Shown piece after piece: positions 35,980-43,478 of a stretch of DNA of 64,000 nucleotides (the first letter of the stretch is position 1; each line of letters begins with the position of its first letter). This stretch comes from Bifidobacterium lemurum (GTDB lineage Bacteria; Actinomycetota; Actinomycetes; Actinomycetales; Bifidobacteriaceae): the NCBI RefSeq assembly GCF_014898175.1, contig NZ_CP062948.1:2604001-2668000 (forward strand). The letters are read 5' to 3'. Both the position numbers and the translations under genes were made by a program. The notes beneath the pieces were generated by a model. The model was not told the origin of the DNA. It did not search any database and was given only the letters and a program-made list of their open reading frames with translations.

Positions 35980-36411
35980 ATGAAGATTCTGGAATACGAT
36001 GTGGCGACGGATGAGGCTCGTAGGATTCGAACGGCGGTGTTCGTCAAGGAGAAGGAGTTCCGCCCGGAGTTCGACGAGTGGGATGAGCCGAGGCGCGCCA
36101 CGCATCTTCTGGCCTTCGATGGCGACCGCGCCGTGGCGACGTGCCGGTTCTTCCCGGACCCGGAGCATGCCGATCAACCGGGTCGTTGGGTGATCGCCCG
36201 GCTGGCGGTGGTCGCCGACGAACGCGGACATGGCGTCGGAAAAACAATGTTGGCCGAAGCGGAACGTCGCATTTTGGCGGCCGGAGGCGCAATCGCCGCC
36301 GTGCACGCCGAAAATGAGAACTTTCCAATGTATGAACACTTTGGATATCAGGTCACCGACGAGCTGTTCGACGACGGCGAGCACGGATGGATGACCAAAT
36401 CATTGGGCTAA
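35980..36411 (+). CDS. GNAT-family N-acetyltransferase
   Basis: 143 residues with the ElaA-like GNAT outline: VFVKEKEFRPEFDEWDE, THLLAFDGDRAVATCRFFPD, and the acetyl-CoA motif A as ARLAVVADERGHGVGKTML (R/Q-x-x-G-x-G/A), ending in MYEHFGYQV. ATG 35980 is preceded by GGAGG at 6 bases. The acceptor is unknown. It converges on the MerR gene, with a hairpin between. Confidence 0.82.
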   Translation: MKILEYDVATDEARRIRTAVFVKEKEFRPEFDEWDEPRRATHLLAFDGDRAVATCRFFPDPEHADQPGRWVIARLAVVADERGHGVGKTMLAEAERRILAAGGAIAAVHAENENFPMYEHFGYQVTDELFDDGEHGWMTKSLG

Positions 36412-36446
36412 CCCGCCCCGACCGTCCCGACCAATCCGACTGATCC

Positions 36447-36468
36447 AGCCGGTCCGACCAAACCGGCT
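36447..36468. terminator. Hairpin between GNAT and MerR genes
   Basis: AGCCGGT-CCGACCAA-ACCGGCT; the right arm overlaps the MerR stop codon. Confidence 0.5.
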
Positions 36469-36970
36469 ATGCGCAGCGACGCACCTGCTCGAAGAGATCG
36501 CTGTTCTCGTCGAGGATGCGTTCGGCGTCGGCACGGCCCTCGGCCACGGCGTTCCAATACATCGTTTTGATCGCGCAGTAGGACTGTTGGATTTTGATGC
36601 GTTCAAGCTGTTCGGCCAAACGCAGGGCCTGCGCATCAAGCAGTTCGACCTGCTGTTTCGCCCGTTCGCGCACGACCAGAGGATCGACGTCGCCCGCTTC
36701 GGCGGACATGACTTCGGTCGCATTGCCTAGATATTGCCGCATCGCGTCGAGCGACATGCCGATCGCGTTCATGCAGGAGATGGTCTGCAGCACGTCGATG
36801 TCATGTTCGCTGTAGACGCGGTGTCCGGAGCTGGGATCGCGCGCCACCGGCGGAATGATGCCGATCTGCTCATAGTAGCGTAACGTCGATTCGCTTAATC
36901 CGCTCAGCAGCGAGGCTTCGCGGATCGTATGCCATTGCGTCCGGCTGGTTGTGGTGTTCTGCTGTGTCAT
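36467..36970 (-). CDS. MerR-family transcriptional regulator
   Basis: 167 residues. The MerR HTH (about 10-75) shows HTIREASLLSGLSESTLRYYE and DPSSGHRVYSEHDIDVLQTI; the C-terminal helix carries the dimerisation coiled coil. The only later cysteines (SYC, RRC) do not form a known metal-binding set. ATG 36970 is close to the predicted transcription start, so translation may be nearly leaderless; GTG 36979 is an alternative. A 22-bp perfect palindrome sits in its promoter, and a near-identical site controls the DXS-like gene upstream, so those are the likely targets. Confidence 0.85.
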   Translation of the reverse strand: MTQQNTTTSRTQWHTIREASLLSGLSESTLRYYEQIGIIPPVARDPSSGHRVYSEHDIDVLQTISCMNAIGMSLDAMRQYLGNATEVMSAEAGDVDPLVVRERAKQQVELLDAQALRLAEQLERIKIQQSYCAIKTMYWNAVAEGRADAERILDENSDLFEQVRRCA

Positions 36971-36984
36971 ACCGTTCACGCTAA

Positions 36985-37006
36985 TGACTTCAAGTACTTG
37001 AAGTCA
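36985..37006 (-). promoter_or_regulatory. MerR operator/promoter of the merR gene
   Basis: TGACTTCAAGT-ACTTGAAGTCA is a perfect 22-bp palindrome. Read on the minus strand it is embedded in TTGACT (-35) and TTAGCG (-10 region), as in MerR-type promoters where the regulator binds between the two hexamers. Confidence 0.75.
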
Positions 37007-37025
37007 ATCGAATATCCGCTTTCGG

Positions 37026-37072
37026 AAAAACGGCGTCTCTCCCCCGCCAGAACAGGTAGGAGAGAGACGCCG
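37026..37072 (-). terminator. Terminator of the DXS-like gene
   Basis: On the minus strand CGGCGTCTCTC pairs with its inverse and is followed by TTTTT, 27 bases after the stop of the DXS-like gene. Confidence 0.75.
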
Positions 37073-37098
37073 CCATACGTGTGCCGACTTAGCGGCTC

Positions 37099-38889
37099 CT
37101 ACAGCGCGAGGCGCACATCCTCGGCGATCGTCTCGGGTTCGAGACGATAACGGTGGAACAGCTCGTCGGCGGGAACGCAGTCGTTGAACTCCTTGTCCGC
37201 GCCGTAGTTGAGCACCGTCATGGACTTGTCGGCGGCGAAATGCGCCGCGACCTCACGCCCGAAGCCGCCGGTGAGGAGGCCGTCCTCCAAGGTGACGGCC
37301 ACCGTATGCTTGTCGCGCAGCGCGTCCAGCGCCTTCGCGTCGACGGCGGAGAACATGCGCGGGTCGATCAGCGTCGCGTCCACGCCGAGCTTTTCTTTAA
37401 GTTCGGCACGCACACGCACGCCGAGCCCAAGGAAGTCTCCCAGCGCGAGAATCGCGACCTTCGAACCGCTGGCGATGGTGCGGTACGACAGATCCTTCTC
37501 ATCGAAGAAGCCCTCCCTCGCTTCGGCGACCGGCCCGCCCAAAGCTGCGACCAGATCGGCCTCGGAATACAGCGAGCCGGGCTGGGCGATGACCACCGGA
37601 CGGTTCGCGCGGTCGATGGACCAGTCGAGCATGGCGAGGTATTCCTCACGCGTGGCCGGCGCTAGGCCCGTCAGTCCGGGGATTGTGTTGGCCATGGCGA
37701 TGCCGTACATGCCGGAATGCGTGTTGTCGGTCGGCGCGATGGCTCCCATGCTCATCATGATGATGGTCGCAGGATTGCCTTGCAGGGCGAGATCCTGCTG
37801 CAACTGGTCGTAGGCACGCTGCATGAAGGTGGAATACATCTCCACGACAGGCTTGCCGCCCGCCTTGCCGATGCCGGAGGCGAAGGCGATCGCATGCTGT
37901 TCGGCGATGCCCACATCCACGAACTGACGGCCCACACGTTCGCGGAAGTCGCGCGGGAAGCCGGAGCCGGCGGTGGCGGCGGTGATGGCGACGACCGTGG
38001 GGTCGGCTTTCATCTTGTTCTCCAGGAAGTCCACGGTCACGGAGTCGACGCTTTCGACCTCGCCGGCGGCCTCCAGCTGCTTCGCCACGGCTTCGGGCAG
38101 ACGCCAGTGCCCGGCTTCCTTGTTCTCCTCGGCCCATGCGGAGCCGCGGCCTTTGTCGGTGTGGATGTGCACGACGACGGGATGGTCGATGCCGCGCACC
38201 TGTTCGAAGACTTCGACGAGCGCGGCGGTGTCGTTGCCGTCGGCCACATACCGGTAGTCGAGTCCGAAATCGCGGAACATGTTGCGCTCGGAAGCGCCGT
38301 TCGTGGCGCGCAGTTCGGCGAGGCCCTCGTACATGCCGCCGTGGTTTTCGGCGATGGACCATTCGTTGTCGTTGAGCACGATGATGAGGTTCGTGTCCAT
38401 CGCGCCGGCGTTGTCGAGTCCTTCGAGCGCCTCGCCTTCGGAGAGGGAGCCGTCGCCGATGAAGGCGATGACGTTTTCGTCGCGTCCGTTCAGGTCGCGG
38501 CCTTTTGCCAGCCCCACGGCCATGGAGATGGAGGTGCCGGTGTGCCCGACGACGAAGTGGTCGTGCTCGCTTTCGCTCGGATGCGTGTAGCCGGTCACGT
38601 CGTGGTAGTGGGCCGGGTCGAGGAAGGCCTCTTTGCGTCCGGTGAGGATCTTATGCGGATAGGACTGGTGGGAGACGTCCCATACGATTTTGTCGTTGGG
38701 TGAGTCAAAGACGTAGTGCAGGGCGATGGTCGCCTCGACCACGCCGAGGTTGGGCCCGAAGTGGCCGCCGGCCGCGGTGACCTTGGTGAGGATCGCCTGG
38801 CGGATCTCGTCGGCCAGTTCGGGCAGTTGGGCGCGCTCGAGCTTCTTCAGGTCGGCGGGCCCGTTGATGGAGTTCAGATGGTTCGTCAC
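37099..38889 (-). CDS. 1-deoxy-D-xylulose-5-phosphate synthase-like thiamine enzyme
   Basis: 596 residues with the transketolase/DXS order: thiamine-pyrophosphate domain (HFGPNLGVVEATIALHYVF, WDVSHQSYPHKILTGR, GDGSLSEGEALEGLDNAG with N for Mg2+), pyrimidine domain (VDVGIAEQHAIAFASGIGKAG with the catalytic Glu) and C-terminal domain. Two points differ from classical DXS: it is shorter than the usual 620-640 residues and the GDG motif reads SLSEGEALE rather than the DXS GGMAxE form. It may use other acceptor substrates. GTG 38887-38889 follows AAAGGA; a frame from 38928 would begin too close to the MerR-type promoter. Confidence 0.8.
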   Translation of the reverse strand: MTNHLNSINGPADLKKLERAQLPELADEIRQAILTKVTAAGGHFGPNLGVVEATIALHYVFDSPNDKIVWDVSHQSYPHKILTGRKEAFLDPAHYHDVTGYTHPSESEHDHFVVGHTGTSISMAVGLAKGRDLNGRDENVIAFIGDGSLSEGEALEGLDNAGAMDTNLIIVLNDNEWSIAENHGGMYEGLAELRATNGASERNMFRDFGLDYRYVADGNDTAALVEVFEQVRGIDHPVVVHIHTDKGRGSAWAEENKEAGHWRLPEAVAKQLEAAGEVESVDSVTVDFLENKMKADPTVVAITAATAGSGFPRDFRERVGRQFVDVGIAEQHAIAFASGIGKAGGKPVVEMYSTFMQRAYDQLQQDLALQGNPATIIMMSMGAIAPTDNTHSGMYGIAMANTIPGLTGLAPATREEYLAMLDWSIDRANRPVVIAQPGSLYSEADLVAALGGPVAEAREGFFDEKDLSYRTIASGSKVAILALGDFLGLGVRVRAELKEKLGVDATLIDPRMFSAVDAKALDALRDKHTVAVTLEDGLLTGGFGREVAAHFAADKSMTVLNYGADKEFNDCVPADELFHRYRLEPETIAEDVRLAL

Positions 38890-38930
38890 GGTTGTGTCCT
38901 TTCGATTTGCGTTTGACGCAATGGACACGA

Positions 38931-38959
38931 CGTTAAAAACTTCAAGCGCTTGAGGTCAA
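38931..38959 (-). promoter_or_regulatory. MerR-type promoter of the DXS-like gene
   Basis: On the minus strand TTGACC, then TCAAG-CG-CTTGA, then TTAACG. Spacing and sequence follow the merR promoter closely (TTGACY, TCAAGYRCTTGAAGT, TTARCG), indicating the same regulator. Confidence 0.7.
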
Positions 38960-39011
38960 AACCGGATCCCCGTTTGTTCACCCTCGGCGTGAAAGACCCG
39001 AATGATTCGCG

Positions 39012-39860
39012 TCACACCTGCTGGGAGTAGTCGTTGTGGCGCAGCACGAAATCGGGGGCCTCTTCGGGCACCGTATAGTACGGGCGCTGCGGCAGCGCGT
39101 TGATCTCGGCCATCTCGTCGTCGGCGAGCGCGAAGTCGAAGATGTCGATGTTGTCCTTGATATGCTGCGGATCGCAGGTCTTGGGGAAGGTGACGTTGCC
39201 TTCCTGCAGGTGCCAGCGCAGGATGATCTGCGCCGCGGTTTTGCCGTACTTGTCGGCAAGACGGGCGAACACCGGTTCGGCGAGCAGCGTTTGGTCGCCG
39301 TGTCCCAGCGGATACCAGCCTTCGAACACGAGATTCAGGTCGGCCAGTTCGCTCTTGAGCGCGTGCTGGTTCCAGTAGGGGTTGATCTCCACCTGCAGCA
39401 CGGCCGGCGTGATATCGGCCACGTCGAGGATCTGCCTGATCTTATGCACGGGGAAGTTCGACAGGCCGATGGATTTCACTTTGCCGGCCGCGACGGCCTC
39501 CTCCATCGCCTTCCAGCCGGATACGTAGTCGCCGTAGGGCTGGTGGAACAGCAGCAGGTCGATATAGTCCATGTCGAGGCGTTCGAGCGTCGCGTCGATG
39601 TCGCGCGCGCACTGCTCGTACGGGTAGCTTTGCGGGAACAACTTGGTGGTGACGAACAGGTCCTCGCGCTTGGCGCCGCTCGCCTTGACGGCACGGCCGA
39701 CGGCCACTTCGTTGAAATAGGCGTTGGCGGTGTCGATATGCGTGTAGCCGGCGGCGATGGCCTGAGGCAGATGCTCCTCGACTTCCTTCGATGTCATCTG
39801 GAACACGCCGAATCCCAATGCGGGGATGTCGGCACCGTTGTTCATGGTGAAATGCTGCAT
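39012..39860 (-). CDS. Aldo/keto reductase
   Basis: 282 residues of the AKR5-like group. Catalytic residues are visible: Asp and Tyr in HIDTANAYFNEVAVG (about 45-57), Lys in FVTTKLF and His in LLFHQPYG. The NADPH-binding end (FPKTCDPQHIKDN) uses PKT instead of the commoner PKS. It reduces aldehydes, ketones or sugar carbonyls with NADPH. AAGGAG precedes ATG 39858-39860 by 5 bases. A LysR gene is divergent. Confidence 0.9.
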   Translation of the reverse strand: MQHFTMNNGADIPALGFGVFQMTSKEVEEHLPQAIAAGYTHIDTANAYFNEVAVGRAVKASGAKREDLFVTTKLFPQSYPYEQCARDIDATLERLDMDYIDLLLFHQPYGDYVSGWKAMEEAVAAGKVKSIGLSNFPVHKIRQILDVADITPAVLQVEINPYWNQHALKSELADLNLVFEGWYPLGHGDQTLLAEPVFARLADKYGKTAAQIILRWHLQEGNVTFPKTCDPQHIKDNIDIFDFALADDEMAEINALPQRPYYTVPEEAPDFVLRHNDYSQQV

Positions 39861-39943
39861 GCGTACTCCTTGATGAGTTGAATACCGTACGTGCATTATT
39901 TTGACGGAGTTGGTTCCGTATGTACAATGCAACACAAGGAACC

Positions 39944-39966
39944 GCTTATGCATCAGACGCATAAGC
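39944..39966. promoter_or_regulatory. Inverted repeat between AKR and LysR genes
   Basis: GCTTATGC-ATCAGAC-GCATAAGC, perfect 8-bp arms, with another pair of related GTACGTGCAT / GTATGTACAATGCA elements at 39888-39933. Candidate LysR binding region. Confidence 0.45.
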
Positions 39967-40026
39967 AGGGTTGATGGCGACGCCAATCGCCCAGCCCGTC
40001 CCAAAAAAGAAACGAAGGAGTCAGGT

Positions 40027-40881
40027 ATGGAACTCGACCAGCTGCGAGCCCTTGACGCCATCGCCGCCGAAGGCACGCTGTCCGCCGCGGCGGAGGCGCT
40101 GCGCGTCTCGCAACCGGCGTTGTCCCGTTCCATGCAGCGGCTGGAGGCGGAATTCAATCATCCGCTTTTCGATAGGACGGGGCGGAGGATCACCCTCAAC
40201 GAGACGGGGCGCACCGCGGTGGACTGGTCGCGGCAGATCCTGCGCGACATCCGTCTGATGCGCGAGGCCGTCGAGCTGACGGCCCGCCGCACGCGAACGG
40301 TGAGGGTGGGCACCGTCGCCCCGGCGCCGCTTTGCCTGCTCGCCAGTCTGATGATGGAACGTTTCCCGCAGGAGACGCTCACGTCGGATACGCTCGCTTC
40401 GAGCGAGGTGGAACGGCATGTGGCCGACGGCACGCTCGACCTCGGCATCATAGCCCAGAAGCCTTCGACGCCGGCATTGCGATCCTGCGAGCTCATGCAT
40501 GAGCGTCTTTCGGTCGCCTTGCCGCCGAATCATCCGCTCGCCGCCCGCGAATCCGTCACCGCGGACCAACTGGATGGCGAGACCTTCCTGATCCTCACCG
40601 ATATCGGCTTCTGGCGCGAACGCGTGGACCGGTCCCTTCCGCACTCCACGTTCATCGAACAGCGTGACCGCGGCGTGTTCGACCGTCTGCGCCATTCCAC
40701 GCCGTATTGCACCTTCGTCACGGACGCCCCGTTCATGCTGGATGCCATGACGGGGCGCGCCCTGGTGCCGATCGACGACGATATGGCCAAGGCCACCTTT
40801 TCGCTGATCATCCGCTCCGACGCCCAAGGCTTACCGGAACGGCTGTTCGACTGGGCCGCGAACCGTCATTCGCGCCAATAA
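40027..40881 (+). CDS. LysR-family transcriptional regulator
   Basis: 284 residues. HTH at 1-60 (MELDQLRALDAIAAEGTLSA, ALRVSQPALSRSMQRLE); effector-binding domain afterwards. AAGGAG stands 6 bases before ATG 40027. It is divergent from the aldo/keto reductase gene with a palindromic region between, so that reductase is the expected target. Confidence 0.88.
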   Translation: MELDQLRALDAIAAEGTLSAAAEALRVSQPALSRSMQRLEAEFNHPLFDRTGRRITLNETGRTAVDWSRQILRDIRLMREAVELTARRTRTVRVGTVAPAPLCLLASLMMERFPQETLTSDTLASSEVERHVADGTLDLGIIAQKPSTPALRSCELMHERLSVALPPNHPLAARESVTADQLDGETFLILTDIGFWRERVDRSLPHSTFIEQRDRGVFDRLRHSTPYCTFVTDAPFMLDAMTGRALVPIDDDMAKATFSLIIRSDAQGLPERLFDWAANRHSRQ

Positions 40882-40939
40882 GGCGCGTGACACGGGCCGC
40901 CGGGCCGCGCGATCGTGCATCGGGACGAAACCGTGGTCC

Positions 40940-41317
40940 TCACTCGTCTTCAATCGTTGCGACGTAGGGACGCAACTGTTCGAGCAACGATTTCACGTTC
41001 GCCGTGGCCGATTCGTAGAGCGCGTGCGATTCGATCTCGTCGTACTGATGCACGATGATGTTGCGCAATCCCCGTAGTTCCTTCCACGGCAGGGCCGGCG
41101 CGGACGAGAGGAACTCATCGGATAATCGCCTCGCGGATTCCTGCGCCTGCAGCATCTCCATCGCCACCGAATTGAACAGCCTCCGGTCGGATTCCAACGC
41201 ATCAGCCGAATCCATCTGGGACGCGTCGGCGAGGGCGTGTTCCAGATGTTCAAACAGACGGAGCAGGTTGGTTTCGTCGCGATAGCGTTGATCCGCATGG
41301 ATGGTCCCGGACATCAT
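40940..41317 (-). CDS. HepT-like HEPN toxin
   Basis: 125 residues, mostly helical. The HEPN nuclease motif R-x4-H is present as RNIIVH (Arg85-His90) followed by QYDEI. HepT toxins cleave RNA and are neutralised by the partner MNT protein, which AMPylates a tyrosine close to this motif; Tyr92 fits that position. The start overlaps the MNT stop (ATGA). The annotated pair order antitoxin-toxin is the usual one. Confidence 0.8.
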   Translation of the reverse strand: MMSGTIHADQRYRDETNLLRLFEHLEHALADASQMDSADALESDRRLFNSVAMEMLQAQESARRLSDEFLSSAPALPWKELRGLRNIIVHQYDEIESHALYESATANVKSLLEQLRPYVATIEDE

Positions 41318-41814
41318 GCCACCTTGATCATGTCGGGTTTGATGTGGTTGAAGAATCGTCTGCTGGCCCGGCTTGTTTCGGCATGACGTTCCAATGAGGT
41401 CAATGAGGTCAGTGATACCTCCCTGCCTAGCATGGTCCGCAATTCCTCAAGCAGCGCGGCATGCTGCGTCATATCGAAGCGCGCGTCGGGTTCGAGACGG
41501 TACAGCAGGTCCACGTCGGAGTCAGGCCGCGCCTCGCCGCGCGCCATGGAACCATACAGCCATACTTCCGCCAATCCATATTGTCGGCATACTTTGGAGA
41601 CGATGAGTTTGAGCGTCTCCAGCTCAAGCGTGCTCTCGGAGTGGAAGGCGCCGTCCAACGCTTTTTTGTAGCGCTGCAGAAAATCCTGTGTGGGATTGCC
41701 GACGCGTTCGGCGCGGGACACGGCCGACTGCGTGGTTCCCATCGCCTCGGCTACCGCTTTCTGGCTCAGCCCAAGCCGCATGCGCTCGTCCTTGAGTTCA
41801 TCGATCATCTTCAT
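41314..41814 (-). CDS. MNT-type nucleotidyltransferase antitoxin fused to an XRE HTH
   Basis: 166 residues. Residues 4-55 form an XRE HTH (LGLSQKAVAEAMGTTQSAVSR); residues 60-166 form a minimal nucleotidyltransferase with GSMARGEARPDSDVDLL, the G-S-x10-D-x-D active site (Gly88-Ser89, Asp100, Asp102). Classical MntA lacks the HTH, so this protein probably both modifies the toxin and represses the operon. An 18-bp palindrome in the promoter is the likely operator. Confidence 0.85.
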   Translation of the reverse strand: MKMIDELKDERMRLGLSQKAVAEAMGTTQSAVSRAERVGNPTQDFLQRYKKALDGAFHSESTLELETLKLIVSKVCRQYGLAEVWLYGSMARGEARPDSDVDLLYRLEPDARFDMTQHAALLEELRTMLGREVSLTSLTSLERHAETSRASRRFFNHIKPDMIKVA

Positions 41815-41822
41815 GCCCCAAC

Positions 41823-41840
41823 TATAGCATGTATGCTATA
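41823..41840. promoter_or_regulatory. Operator of the MNT-HepT operon
   Basis: TATAGCAT-GT-ATGCTATA has perfect 8-bp arms and lies 9 bases upstream of the antitoxin start, consistent with autorepression through its HTH. Confidence 0.6.
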
Positions 41841-41966
41841 TCCCTCTCTGGGACCGATCGGCGCAGGAACGCGCGCATATGCCTGAGCGCAAACGAAAGG
41901 CAACGAACGAACTGGTGGACATCCCTCACATCGAGTCATCGAATAATGGGTTTTTGTCAAAAAGTA

Positions 41967-41995
41967 TTGCCTTTTGCGCGCCGGCTCGTTAGATT
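41967..41995 (+). promoter_or_regulatory. Promoter of the ECF transporter operon
   Basis: TTGCCT and TAGATT with a 17-base spacer, 55 bases upstream of the first gene. No riboswitch-like structure is evident in the short leader. Confidence 0.45.
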
Positions 41996-42049
41996 GAAAA
42001 GTCTGACCTCGCAACGCCCATAGGCACCACACGAAGGAAGGCCGTCCCT

Positions 42050-42670
42050 ATGACCGAACAGACCACCACCGATGTCGCAAGCAACCGTCTCACCGTGCCC
42101 GACCTCATCACCATCGGCGTGTTCACCGCCTTGTATTTCGTGATGGTGTGCGTCGCCACACTGTCGAGCACGCTGTTCACCGGCGGCTTCGGCTCGATCT
42201 TCCTGCCGGCCATCTCGGCGCTGATCTCCGGCTGCGTGTTCATGCTGTTGGCCGCGCGTGTCGGCAAATTCGGCGGCATCACGGTGATGGGCGTGGTGAT
42301 CGGCCTGTTCCTGTTCATCTCCGGCCATTTCGTGCTTTCGTTCATCGCCAGCATCGTCTTCCCGCTGGCCGCCGACCTCATCGCCCGCGCCGGCAAATAC
42401 AAAAGCAAGACGCTGCTGCTGGTCAGCTACGTCGTGTTCTCCTACGGACTGACCGGCCCGATCCTGCCGCTGTGGTTCATGAAGAACGCCTATGTGGCGA
42501 GCCTGGAGAACCGCGGCAAGGACGCGGCCTATATCAACGGCGTGTTCGAGAACATCAACGTCGGCACGTTCTGGCTGTCGATGGGCGCGATCCTCGTATG
42601 CGCGGTTCTCGGCGGCTGGTTCGGCCAGCGGATGATGCGCAAGCATTTCGTCAAGGCCGGCATCGCCTAG
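42050..42670 (+). CDS. ECF transporter S component, MptD/Trep_Strep family
   Basis: 206 residues with six membrane segments; the loop after segment 1 (STLFTGGFGSIFLPAISALISG) and the conserved PLAADLIARAGKYKS are typical of the MptD-like S components whose substrate has not been established. GAAGGAAGG precedes ATG 42050. The genes for the T component and a double ATPase follow on the same strand, and a ZinT-like protein ends the operon. Confidence 0.82.
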   Translation: MTEQTTTDVASNRLTVPDLITIGVFTALYFVMVCVATLSSTLFTGGFGSIFLPAISALISGCVFMLLAARVGKFGGITVMGVVIGLFLFISGHFVLSFIASIVFPLAADLIARAGKYKSKTLLLVSYVVFSYGLTGPILPLWFMKNAYVASLENRGKDAAYINGVFENINVGTFWLSMGAILVCAVLGGWFGQRMMRKHFVKAGIA

Positions 42671-42716
42671 CCCGCCGACATCCACCGCCTATCGCATCCC
42701 GCACGCAAGCAAGCCC

Positions 42717-43478
42717 ATGACATATACGAAATCACACGCCGGGGCGGCATTCGGATCGCGCGACGGCATGGAACACGCCTCGCGCCGCTTCCTGCGTCTC
42801 GATCCGCGGGCGAAGCTGTATCTGCTGCTCGTCGCCAATCTCCTGCTGTTCTTCCATGTGAACACGCATACCGAAGCGATGCTGGTCGCGCTGTTCCTGG
42901 CGCTGCAGCTGGCGTCGGGACGCGTGCGTATGGCGGCGCGGTTCGCGCTTATCTATGCCGTGCTGCTTGCCGTGAGCATGCTGGTTCCGGCCGATACGCC
43001 CAACGTTTGGCTGCAGTTCGCGGCATTGCTGGCGGCGGGCATGCGTATGATGCTGCCCTGTTTCATCACCGGCGCGTACGCCTTCGCCACCACGTCGGCC
43101 AGCGAATTGGTGTGCGCGATGCGGCGCATGCGCGCGCCCGAAGCGGTCGTCATTCCCTGTGTGGTGGTGATCCGTTTCTTCCCCACCATCGCCGAGGACT
43201 ATCGGCAGATCCGCAACGCGATGGCATTGCGGGGCATCGCGTCGGGTGGAGCGGCGCTGCTGCGGCATCCCGCTCAATCGCTGGAATACATCCTCATCCC
43301 GCTGCTGATGAACGCGACCACCGTGGCGCAGGATCTGTCGGTGGCGGCATTGACCAAAGGATTGGGACGCCCGGGCGCGCACACCTCGCGTACGGAGATC
43401 CGCATGCGCGCCGCCGATTGGCTGGTGATGCTCGTGTGCACGATGCCATTGGCCTTGGATATCGTGGGGGTGTTGTGA
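42717..43478 (+). CDS. ECF transporter T component (EcfT/CbiQ-like)
   Basis: 253 residues: membrane segments at about 35-110 and 225-250, with the two coupling helices marked by the A-R-x motifs RRMRAPEAVVIP and RNAMALRGIA (about 135-165). These bind the ATPases. The start is ATG 42717, or possibly ATG 42768. Its stop overlaps the ATPase start (TGATG). Confidence 0.88.
   Translation: MTYTKSHAGAAFGSRDGMEHASRRFLRLDPRAKLYLLLVANLLLFFHVNTHTEAMLVALFLALQLASGRVRMAARFALIYAVLLAVSMLVPADTPNVWLQFAALLAAGMRMMLPCFITGAYAFATTSASELVCAMRRMRAPEAVVIPCVVVIRFFPTIAEDYRQIRNAMALRGIASGGAALLRHPAQSLEYILIPLLMNATTVAQDLSVAALTKGLGRPGAHTSRTEIRMRAADWLVMLVCTMPLALDIVGVL

Noticed and set aside
36421..36453. CCGACC-type short tandem repeats after the GNAT gene
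   Set aside because: Imperfect, only a few units, and better explained by the hairpin that separates the two converging genes.
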